Of a stretch of DNA of 64,000 nucleotides, positions 27,117 through 33,953 are shown piece by piece. The position numbers and the translations under genes are program-made. Origin of the DNA: Bacteroidota bacterium (GTDB taxonomy: Bacteria; Bacteroidota; Bacteroidia; NS11-12g; UBA955); assembly GCA_963169345.1 (NCBI GenBank), contig CAUJCT010000034.1:1-64000 (forward strand). Direction: 5' to 3'. The first letter of the stretch is position 1, and every line of letters begins with the position of its first letter. The notes beneath the pieces were generated by a model. It saw nothing but the letters and a program-made list of their open reading frames with translations. It had not been told where the DNA came from and ran no database searches.

Positions 27117-27194
27117 AAAAAATCTACTTTATTGAAACTGCAATTTTAGACAATGAAATAGTACTTTTTCACACTATTCAACCTGGAAGGTTGA
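27117..27194 (+). repeat. REP-like repeat, copy K (long form)
   Basis: Almost identical to copy J over its whole length (one change in the GACAAA/GACAAT region, two in the T-run), ending TTCAACCTGGAAGGTTGA. J and K are a recent tandem-like duplication with 37 bases between them. Confidence 0.85.
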
Positions 27195-27325
27195 TTTAGT
27201 GTAGCGGTTGATTTAGTTTAACTATTGTTTTTTGTAAAGAAGTTCAATCCAGTTTTGTTATTAATTCATCCCCCTATGTTTAAGCCATCTCTGCCATTCA
27301 TTTAACACACCCCCCTCAACCCAAA

Positions 27326-28156
27326 CTACCCCAATCCTACATCCAATGCCATCATCGTGATAAAACCTACCACAAATCCCATTGTCGCAAAATCTGCATA
27401 CTTGTCTCTCTGTGTTTCCGGTATCACCTCTTCCACAACCACATACAACATCGCTCCGGCCGCAAACGATAAGGCATAAGGCAATATGGGCTGCGCATAC
27501 ATCACCGCTACTGCACCTATTACTCCCGCTACTGGTTCGACAATTGCACTTAATTGCCCCCACCAAAAACTCTTAAATGGACTCACGCCTTGTCGTCTCA
27601 ATGGCATCGAAACCGCCAAACCTTCCGGAAAATTCTGAATGCCTATTCCAATAGTCAGTGCAACTGCCGAAGCTATCGTGAAATGTGGATCTCCCATCGC
27701 TACTGCTCCAAATGACACTCCTATTGCCAGTCCTTCAGGTATGTTGTGTAAGGTTATTGCCAATACCAACAATATAGTCCTGTCCCAGGTGGTTTTTAAA
27801 CCTTCACTCTCTGACATGTTTGCATTCAAATGTAAATGAGGAATAATTTTGTCTATCAGATAAATAAAGCCTGCTCCCATTATGAAGCCTACCGCTGCTG
27901 GTATCCAGGCCAATGCTTTTCCATAAGATTCTTCTGACATTTCAATTGCAGGTGTCAACAAACTCCAAAAACTGGCCGCTACCATTACACCTCCCGTAAA
28001 TCCCAAAAGAAAATCCAGCCATCTGCGCCCCATGTTTTTGAAAAACAAAACCAATGAAGCCCCGGCTGCCGTCAGCAACCACGTGAATGTCGTGGCCAAT
28101 AAGGCTTGCATTACCGGACTGAGTCCCAGAAAATAGTCAACCAATTGTTTATACAT
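27326..28156 (-). CDS. ZIP family metal transporter
   Basis: 276 residues from ATG (MYKQLVDYFL); a TTG 12 nt upstream is less likely. About eight membrane helices, with the two ZIP metal-site signatures HNIPEGLAIGVSFGAV (helix IV) and NFPEGLAVSMPLRRQG (helix V; Asn replaces the usual His, as in several ZIPs), and a histidine-bearing loop IPHLHLNANMSESEG. It moves divalent metal such as zinc into the cytoplasm. Two sampled 60-base lines inside the gene are about half G+C, compared with roughly 40 per cent in neighbouring core genes, and it is C-rich on the plus strand, which may indicate transfer or unusual codon use. Confidence 0.88.
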   Translation of the reverse strand: MYKQLVDYFLGLSPVMQALLATTFTWLLTAAGASLVLFFKNMGRRWLDFLLGFTGGVMVAASFWSLLTPAIEMSEESYGKALAWIPAAVGFIMGAGFIYLIDKIIPHLHLNANMSESEGLKTTWDRTILLVLAITLHNIPEGLAIGVSFGAVAMGDPHFTIASAVALTIGIGIQNFPEGLAVSMPLRRQGVSPFKSFWWGQLSAIVEPVAGVIGAVAVMYAQPILPYALSFAAGAMLYVVVEEVIPETQRDKYADFATMGFVVGFITMMALDVGLG

Positions 28157-28333
28157 GCTGTGTGGCAAATATATGGAATCCTATATATTATATTCTACAG
28201 TGTCGATGATAATCGCTTTTTAATCTTTTAGTTGCTTGAGCGGAAATTGGGGATTACATTCATTTATTGTACTCGTGCCGTTTAATCCTGCATAAAATTT
28301 TTTCAATTATTTAGATTGTAAATGAGATAAATC

Positions 28334-28341
28334 TATATTTG
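28334..28341 (+). promoter_or_regulatory. -7 box 4 nt before the 28346 gene
   Basis: TATATTTG, a perfect TAnnTTTG, followed by TCAA and ATG. This is the same geometry as at 24524 and 33942 and implies a leaderless transcript. Confidence 0.5.
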
Positions 28342-28345
28342 TCAA

Positions 28346-28945
28346 ATGAAACTAAAATTTGCCCTTATTATTTTGCTTTTGTCCAATGCCTGGATGTCGC
28401 TTTCGGCACAACAAATGGAGTCCAGTTATTATTTCACAACCGAGCCTCTGCGTTATCTTTCCAGAACAGTCAATTTTCAATATGGTTCTAAAAGTCATGG
28501 CGATCGTCTGGCATATTGGCAGATTGGTGCTGCTTCAACATTAGGAAAATATGGCAATGATTTCTTTACCGGACTTTTTAACATTATAGATTTCTCCGAA
28601 ATTAAAGTCGAGAAACGTTTGAACCTCGCTATAGACATTCAATATAGAATAGTTGTTCGAAACCGGAATTTTTGGGCACCATTTGTTACAGGCTATGTTG
28701 ACCATTTTGTTTTCAGAAACACGAATACACAAGAGAGATTTAATAACACGACTTTAGGGGCTGGTGTAGGTGTTGTAAATGGTCGTTTTTATAACCGAAA
28801 TGATATGGGCTTTCTCGGTGTTTTATATTGGGGCGTAGGTGCTGCCTATTTAAAGGATTATATGTATTTTCCGAAACCTGATGGTGGTTATAATACTTTT
28901 TCGCCAATTATTATGTTAGGATGGCAATTTGGTCTTAAGCGTTAA
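28346..28945 (+). CDS. Small outer membrane beta-barrel protein, unknown function
   Basis: 199 residues. Signal peptide MKLKFALIILLLSNAWMSLSAQ, then alternating hydrophobic strands with aromatic girdle residues (FNIIDFSEIKVEKRLNLAIDIQYRIVV, FWAPFVTGYVDHFVF, TLGAGVGVVNGRFY, FSPIIMLGWQFGLKR). This is the pattern of an eight-to-ten-strand barrel ending in an aromatic/basic strand. I do not recognise the family. Its stop codon overlaps the stop end of the convergent folP gene by 4 nt. Confidence 0.75.
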   Translation: MKLKFALIILLLSNAWMSLSAQQMESSYYFTTEPLRYLSRTVNFQYGSKSHGDRLAYWQIGAASTLGKYGNDFFTGLFNIIDFSEIKVEKRLNLAIDIQYRIVVRNRNFWAPFVTGYVDHFVFRNTNTQERFNNTTLGAGVGVVNGRFYNRNDMGFLGVLYWGVGAAYLKDYMYFPKPDGGYNTFSPIIMLGWQFGLKR

Positions 28946-29787
28946 TGGTTCAATGCCTCAACAATCTTAATGCATTCCTTTGCTTGCCTTACATCGTGAA
29001 CTCTCAATATATGTGCGCCTTTCAACAAAGCAATCGTATTCAGTGCGCTGGTGCCGTTTAAAGCATGCTTTGGTTCGGTTTCCAATAATTTCCATACCAT
29101 GGATTTTCGGGAGATGCCTACTAGAATTGGTTTTCCAAACTCTTTAAATTCCTCCAGCCTGTTCATGATTTCGTAATTGTTCTTCAGTGTTTTGCCAAAT
29201 CCAAAGCCCGGATCCACTATGATATCTCTATGCCCTAAGCTTTCAATTTCACTGATTTTATTTTGAAAATATGATTTAACTTCACCAACTACATCGCTGT
29301 ATTCAGGGTTGTCCTGCATGGTTTTTGGCCGACCTTTTTTATGCATGGCAATATAGGATACACCTGATTTAGCAATGAATGGCAGCATATCCTTATCATC
29401 GTCTCCTGCACTTACATCATTCACAATCTGTGCACCATTGTCAACGCATCTTCGGGCTACCTCTGCTCTGTACGTGTCAATACTAATGATACACTCCGGC
29501 CAGCGTTCAGAAATGGCTTTAATTACCGGAACAGTCCTGTTTAATTCAGTTTCCAAATCAATGATATCAGCTCCGGGACGGGTGCTTTGTCCGCCTAAGT
29601 CAATTATTTCTGCACCTTCCAGCAACATTTTTTCACATTGCCTTAAAGCCAAATCGATGGTATGATATTTGCCTCCATCAAAGAACGAATCATTGGTGGT
29701 GTTGAGGATGCCCATCACCATTGGTCTTTGGAAGGTTTTTATGCCCTGTCTCAATTTTATTTGGTAGGGTTTGAATTCTGACAACAT
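28942..29787 (-). CDS. folP: Dihydropteroate synthase
   Basis: 281 residues from ATG at 29787 (MLSEFKPYQIKL). A longer open frame up to 29931 is unlikely because its extra 48 residues are Cys/aromatic-rich, not conserved, and run through the divergent gene. Joins p-aminobenzoate to the pterin diphosphate in folate synthesis. Signatures: RPMVMGILNTTNDSFFDGG, GAEIIDLGGQSTRPGA, IISIDTYRAEVARR, IVNDVSAG, DIIVDPGFGFGKTLKNN and ILVGISRKSM. Divergent from the DUF1599 gene. Confidence 0.94.
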   Translation of the reverse strand: MLSEFKPYQIKLRQGIKTFQRPMVMGILNTTNDSFFDGGKYHTIDLALRQCEKMLLEGAEIIDLGGQSTRPGADIIDLETELNRTVPVIKAISERWPECIISIDTYRAEVARRCVDNGAQIVNDVSAGDDDKDMLPFIAKSGVSYIAMHKKGRPKTMQDNPEYSDVVGEVKSYFQNKISEIESLGHRDIIVDPGFGFGKTLKNNYEIMNRLEEFKEFGKPILVGISRKSMVWKLLETEPKHALNGTSALNTIALLKGAHILRVHDVRQAKECIKIVEALNH

Positions 29788-29799
29788 TGGATATATTTG
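29770..29799 (+). promoter_or_regulatory. Promoter of the DUF1599-BT_3928-permease-aroK operon
   Basis: TTTG (29770-29773), 18-nt spacer, TATATTTG (29792-29799), close to the Bacteroidetes sigma consensus. The box overlaps the start of folP on the other strand and gives a short leader before the GTG at 29826. Confidence 0.55.
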
Positions 29800-29825
29800 C
29801 AAAGGTAATCCGCAACAGACAAATA

Positions 29826-30365
29826 GTGAACAATACCTTACAACAATATAATACTGAAATTGCCAAATGCAGGCAATTGTTTGAAAATAAAAACCGAGAT
29901 TACGGCACAGCCTGGCGTATATTGCGTCCAAAGAGCATCACTGATCAGATTCTGATTAAAGCCCTCCGCATCAGAAGTATTGAAGAAAAAGGTGAAACCA
30001 AAGTAGGGGAGAGCATCGAAGACGAATTTATTGGCATTTATAATTATTGTATCATCGGTCTTATTCAGTTGAAAAACTGGGATACAAACAAAGAATTCAG
30101 TGCATCTGAAATAATGGCTTTCTATGATCATGAACTGGAAGCTACCAGAGAACTGATGCTCAAAAAGAACCATGACTATGGAGAGGCCTGGAGAGAAATG
30201 AGGGTGAGCAGCTTTACTGATTTGATTTTAATGAAGCTCAACCGTACAAAGCAAATTGAAGACAATGCCGGCATAACTATTGTCAGTGAAGGTATTGACG
30301 CTAATTACAGAGATATGATGAATTACTCTATCTTCGCACTTATTACTATAAATAACAACGCATAA
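29826..30365 (+). CDS. DUF1599 family protein (two-repeat)
   Basis: 179 residues from GTG (VNNTLQQYNTEIAKCRQLF). A TTG at 29787 is open in frame but would overlap the -7 box and the folP start. The protein is a duplicated module: KNRDYGTAWRILRPKSITDQILIKALRIRSIEE (about 24-55) and KNHDYGEAWREMRVSSFTDLILMKLNRTKQIED (about 115-147). The family is widespread in Bacteroidetes; it has been described as a possible nucleotide-modifying domain, but no activity is established that I know of. First gene of an operon with the BT_3928-like gene. Confidence 0.82.
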   Translation: MNNTLQQYNTEIAKCRQLFENKNRDYGTAWRILRPKSITDQILIKALRIRSIEEKGETKVGESIEDEFIGIYNYCIIGLIQLKNWDTNKEFSASEIMAFYDHELEATRELMLKKNHDYGEAWREMRVSSFTDLILMKLNRTKQIEDNAGITIVSEGIDANYRDMMNYSIFALITINNNA

Positions 30366-30368
30366 ACC

Positions 30369-31913
30369 ATGAATATAGCTAAAATATTGACATCCGTTTC
30401 CAGAGTACTGGTTGGATGCCTTTTTATTTTTTCGGGATTGATTAAAAGCAATGACCCTAAAGGAACCGGAATAAAATTTAATGAATATTTTGACGTATTC
30501 GCCGCCAGTCAGAAACAAGTTCAGGATACCATTCATGTTATGGTGAAAGGTATCGACCTCGATATAAATGATTTTGTAAGCTTTAATCTGAGTCCTAATG
30601 ATACTGCTTTTAAACTTGAATTTAATCAGGCAACACCCGGTAAAATGTACTTCGAGGACGAAGCTGATTCTTTATATGGCAGTATGCTGTATGTATTAAA
30701 GAACAATGAGGAGATTTTCTCTTATTTTATTCCATTTTCGGATTCAACTGTCCTCGATAGAATTATTTTTCAAGCACGTGTAGCTGGTTCAAATAATCAA
30801 AAACTGGTTGATACAACTTTATTTATCAATCAAAATAGTAAATATGAAATTGCAGAGAATATTCCGGTCAATCAATTTATTAAAAAGGAGAATTTTCTGG
30901 TCGGATTTTTTACAGGTATGAAGGATTATTCTTTATCCTTGTCCATCATCATGTGTATTCTGGAGGTCATTTTAGGATTCGCTATTCTAATTGGATGGCA
31001 ACCAAAATTGATGAGTTGGCTGATCTTGTTAATGATTGTCTTTTTTACATTCCTGACCTGGTACAGCGCTTATTACAATAAAGTAACAGATTGCGGATGT
31101 TTTGGTGATTTTATTAAACTCAAACCATGGACCTCCTTCTTTAAAGATGTTGTATTGCTCTTTTTTATCCTCATTATATTCTTTAGAAGAAGCAAAATCA
31201 TTCCTTTGTTCTCGCCATTGTTCAGTATTAATGCAATGATAGTGGTTACTTTGGCATCTACAGTTTTTGCAATTTACAGCAATATGTTTTTGCCGGCATG
31301 GGATTTCCTGCCATTTAAGGAAGGTGCCAATATAAGAGCTGCCATGACTGCTCCTAAGGGTGTAAGAGAAGTCGATTCTTTTGTCAATGTACTGGTTTAC
31401 AAAAAGGGGGATAAAATAGATTCTTTTGTTTTCCCTAAAATGCCACCTGATAATTCCTGGACATTCGTCAATAGAGTTGACAAACTGGTGGCTGAAGGAT
31501 GGAAATCTCCAATTCACGGTTTCTCATTCGATAAAAGAGATGAACTGGATATAGATTTGAAAGATACTCTGCTTTACAGCAAGGGATTCCATTTGTTAAT
31601 TGTCAGTGCTCACCTTGAAGATGCCAATGATGCTGCCTGGGAAAAAGTCAGACAGTTGGCTCAGGGCTTGGCAAATACCGGAATTCAGGTTCATGCTGTA
31701 ACTTCATCTTCTTTAGAACTGGCCGATAAATTCTGTAGTGATAAGCAATTGCCTTTCCGATTCAGAAATGCTGATGAAACATTGCTGAAAACCGTTATCA
31801 GAAGTAATCCGGGTATAATGCTCTGGCACGATGGTTTTGTTCTCGAGAAATGGAGCTGCCGAAGCGTACCTAGTGCCGAAAAAATTGTAAAAGTCTCCAA
31901 AAAAAGGAAATGA
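30369..31913 (+). CDS. BT_3928-like DoxX/MauE membrane protein
   Basis: 514 residues. N-terminal helix with RVLVGCLFIFSGLIKSNDPKGTG (DoxX signature), an inserted periplasmic segment (about 45-175), then three more helices (ILEVILGFAILIGW, LILLMIVFFTFLTWYSAYY, VVLLFFILIIFF) with VTDCGCFGDFIKL, the MauE/DoxX-type Cys motif. After a further helix (about 290-310) comes a soluble C-terminal domain (about 390-514) resembling a thioredoxin fold without a CxxC. Related proteins are linked to thiol or quinone chemistry; the specific role is unknown. Starts 3 nt after DUF1599 and overlaps the permease by 4 nt. Confidence 0.82.
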   Translation: MNIAKILTSVSRVLVGCLFIFSGLIKSNDPKGTGIKFNEYFDVFAASQKQVQDTIHVMVKGIDLDINDFVSFNLSPNDTAFKLEFNQATPGKMYFEDEADSLYGSMLYVLKNNEEIFSYFIPFSDSTVLDRIIFQARVAGSNNQKLVDTTLFINQNSKYEIAENIPVNQFIKKENFLVGFFTGMKDYSLSLSIIMCILEVILGFAILIGWQPKLMSWLILLMIVFFTFLTWYSAYYNKVTDCGCFGDFIKLKPWTSFFKDVVLLFFILIIFFRRSKIIPLFSPLFSINAMIVVTLASTVFAIYSNMFLPAWDFLPFKEGANIRAAMTAPKGVREVDSFVNVLVYKKGDKIDSFVFPKMPPDNSWTFVNRVDKLVAEGWKSPIHGFSFDKRDELDIDLKDTLLYSKGFHLLIVSAHLEDANDAAWEKVRQLAQGLANTGIQVHAVTSSSLELADKFCSDKQLPFRFRNADETLLKTVIRSNPGIMLWHDGFVLEKWSCRSVPSAEKIVKVSKKRK

Positions 31914-32950
31914 AATTCCTACTGAGTAAACTTGTCTCAGCCTTTTTGGTTTTATCAGGCGTAGTATTACTCATTTTCGCCCTTTTCATACTTTTTCCTT
32001 CAGCCGAAGAAATTGCAGCCGGTCAACGTTCGGATGCTTCAACTCTTCAGGCTATGAAAACTGAGATGGGACTGGATAAATCTAAACCGGAACAACTCTT
32101 ACTTTACTTAAGGGATTTATCGCCAATTGTCATTTGCAAAGACAATCCCAACTATAAAGGCTTGACATTTTCTATAATGGATGATGTGTCTCTTTATTTT
32201 AAATTGCCGTATCTGCGAAAAAGTTATTTAAGTAAAAAGCCCGTTTCCGATATATTATCCGAAGCATTTGTTGGGTCGCTGGTCCTTGCCACATTCGCTA
32301 TGTTGATAGCCTTGGTGCTGGGAATTGGAACAGGCATACTATCTGCTTTGAAACCCGGAAGTATTTTGGATAGATTCAATCTGGCTTTTGCAACCATAGG
32401 TGTTTCATTGCCCTCTTTTTTTCTGGCGGTTTTGTTTGCATGGATATTCGGTTATCTGCTGAAATCATTTACAGGGTTATCTATGACAGGCAGTTTATAC
32501 AGCATCAATCCTTCCAATGGCGAACACTATATAGATATTAAACATATTATTTTACCTTCCATTGCTTTGGGTATCAGACCGTTTGCCATTATTATGCAGT
32601 TGACAAGAAGCAGTCTGATCGATGTGATGAAGCAGGATTATATCAGAACAGCAAGAGCTAAAGGTTTAAGTGAATTTAAGATCATTTATAAACATGCTTT
32701 GCGAAATGCTTTAAATCCTGTCGTTACTGCAGCAAGTGGTTGGTTTGCAAGTTTGTTGACTGGTGCATTTTTTATTGAATATATATTCAGTTGGAAGGGT
32801 TTAGGGAAAGTGACCATCGATGCACTGCAGCAAAGTGACTTACCGGTAGTAATGGGTTCGGTTCTTTTGGTTGCGTTGATTTTTATTATCGTTAATTTAA
32901 TTGTAGACCTCTTATATGTTCGATTAGATCCGCGTGTAAGGCTATCATGA
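31910..32950 (+). CDS. ABC transporter permease, OppB/DppB type
   Basis: 346 residues. Six membrane helices, with the BPD_transp_1 core from about residue 115 and the EAA loop DYIRTARAKGLSEFKIIYKHALRNALNPVV, which contacts the ATPase. The N-terminal region contains the OppB-type ATLQAMKTEMGLDKSKPEQLLLYLRDL segment. It would form half of the pore of a peptide/nickel-class importer, but no OppC, ATPase or binding protein is encoded nearby. The ATG overlaps the previous stop (ATGA) and its own stop overlaps aroK the same way. Confidence 0.88.
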   Translation: MKFLLSKLVSAFLVLSGVVLLIFALFILFPSAEEIAAGQRSDASTLQAMKTEMGLDKSKPEQLLLYLRDLSPIVICKDNPNYKGLTFSIMDDVSLYFKLPYLRKSYLSKKPVSDILSEAFVGSLVLATFAMLIALVLGIGTGILSALKPGSILDRFNLAFATIGVSLPSFFLAVLFAWIFGYLLKSFTGLSMTGSLYSINPSNGEHYIDIKHIILPSIALGIRPFAIIMQLTRSSLIDVMKQDYIRTARAKGLSEFKIIYKHALRNALNPVVTAASGWFASLLTGAFFIEYIFSWKGLGKVTIDALQQSDLPVVMGSVLLVALIFIIVNLIVDLLYVRLDPRVRLS

Positions 32951-33483
32951 AACTGAAACTATATATAATAGGTATGCCTGGTACCGGGAAAACTCATTTT
33001 GGGAGAACTTTGGCCCAAAGTATGAAAATGCAGTTTTTTGATTTGGATGAAATGATTGAGAAGAGGGAAGGATGCACCATACGAAAACTGGTTCAGGATA
33101 AGGGAGAAAAATATTTCAGGGAAACCGAGCACGATGTCTTGCTCAGTACAATCAACTATAATAATTGTGTAATAGCCTGCGGAGGTGGTACTCCACTCCA
33201 CTATAATAATATGGAATGGATGAAATCGAGAGGAATTGTTGTTTGGTTAAATACCGATTTGCGCATAATTACAACCCGAATAGCGAATAACATCACGAGA
33301 AGACCGATGTTTTTGGGTTTAAATGATGCTGAATTGTACCAAAAACTTAAAGATTTGTATGAAAAAAGACGCAAAGTATATGTAAAAGCTGATGTTTCCA
33401 TCGAACAAAACTCTGGAGGCGGTATTTCGTTAAGCGCTGTAATTCAGAAAGTTATGAAATTTTCCAGGAGCTTTCGAACATAG
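32947..33483 (+). CDS. aroK: Shikimate kinase
   Basis: 178 residues. Phosphorylates shikimate at the 3-OH, one step before AroA. Walker A GMPGTGKTHFGRTLA, shikimate site FDLDEMIEKREGCTIRKL and RETEHDVL, Walker B region VIACGGGTPLHYNN, and lid NNITRRPMFLG. Typical length. Last gene of the operon; overlap ATGA with the permease gene suggests translational coupling. Confidence 0.93.
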   Translation: MKLKLYIIGMPGTGKTHFGRTLAQSMKMQFFDLDEMIEKREGCTIRKLVQDKGEKYFRETEHDVLLSTINYNNCVIACGGGTPLHYNNMEWMKSRGIVVWLNTDLRIITTRIANNITRRPMFLGLNDAELYQKLKDLYEKRRKVYVKADVSIEQNSGGGISLSAVIQKVMKFSRSFRT

Positions 33484-33531
33484 TTGTGAATTCTATGTTA
33501 ATATTTTTCATGAAAAAACTTATCGCACCCC

Positions 33532-33561
33532 TTGATTTTACTAATCCTTGCTTTACTTTTG
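33532..33561 (+). promoter_or_regulatory. Promoter of the HU gene
   Basis: TTG (33532-33534), 19-nt spacer, TACTTTTG (33554-33561), which matches TTTG-N19-TAnnTTTG. The leader would be about 40 nt. Confidence 0.6.
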
Positions 33562-33607
33562 ACCTCAATAATTCACAAAAAAAACATTAACTTAATTATT
33601 TTTAATT

Positions 33608-33880
33608 ATGAACAAATCAGATCTAATCAGCAAAATGGCAAATGATGCCAAAGTAACCAAAGCTCAAGCTCAAGCTGCTTTGAACTCCTTTATCTCCGCT
33701 ACAACTGGCGCTTTGAAAAAAGGTGACAAATTGATCCTAGTAGGTTTCGGTACTTTCTCAGTAACTAAGAGAGCCGCTAGAACCGGTCGTAACCCACGTA
33801 CTGGTAAAGAAATCAAAATCGCAGCTAAGAAAGTTGTGAAATTCAAAGCAGGTGCTGACCTGTCTAGCAAAGTAAAATAA
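33608..33880 (+). CDS. hup: HU family DNA-binding protein
   Basis: 90 residues, a complete HU/IHF-type histone-like protein: MNKSDLISKMANDAKVTKAQ, LVGFGTFSVTKRAARTGRNPRTGKEIKI (beta arms with the RNP tip) and VVKFKAGADL. Bends and compacts DNA and would be an abundant nucleoid protein. Monocistronic, with a recognisable promoter and a strong terminator. Confidence 0.95.
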   Translation: MNKSDLISKMANDAKVTKAQAQAALNSFISATTGALKKGDKLILVGFGTFSVTKRAARTGRNPRTGKEIKIAAKKVVKFKAGADLSSKVK

Positions 33881-33909
33881 TCTTATTTAGATTACTATTA
33901 ACTTTTAAG

Positions 33910-33942
33910 AAACCTCTTGCTTTTAGCAGGAGGTTTTTTTTT
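33910..33942 (+). terminator. Rho-independent terminator after HU
   Basis: An 11-bp stem, AAACCTCTTGC/GCAGGAGGTTT with one T-G pair, a 5-nt loop and a run of T. It also contains the upstream part of the next gene's likely promoter. Confidence 0.9.
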
Positions 33943-33949
33943 AGCTTTG
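33942..33949 (+). promoter_or_regulatory. -7 box 4 nt before the aminotransferase start
   Basis: TAGCTTTG matches TAnnTTTG and is followed by TATC and ATG. A TTG 22 nt upstream falls inside the HU terminator stem. Leaderless geometry as at 24524 and 28334. Confidence 0.45.
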
Positions 33950-33953
33950 TATC

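Larger units (their letters stand above)
26847..27325. other. 479-base spacer with three REP copies upstream of the RAYT gene
   Basis: Copies I, J and K stand in a row in plus orientation. After K comes about 130 bases of ordinary AT-rich DNA up to the ZIP stop codon. No gene seen. Confidence 0.6.

Noticed and set aside
4105-27194. REP-like repeats as ordinary Rho-independent terminators
   Set aside because: Some copies lie in divergent spacers (E, F) or upstream of genes (A, I-K), in either orientation, and the T-run precedes rather than follows the main palindrome.
27261-27566. Cys/Gly-rich 101-codon minus-strand frame overlapping the ZIP gene end
   Set aside because: Different frame on the same strand as a clear ZIP transporter; composition is a by-product of the GC-rich codons.
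29788-29931. N-terminal extension of folP by 48 residues
   Set aside because: It lies over the divergent promoter and DUF1599 gene, is Cys/aromatic-rich and does not resemble dihydropteroate synthase.
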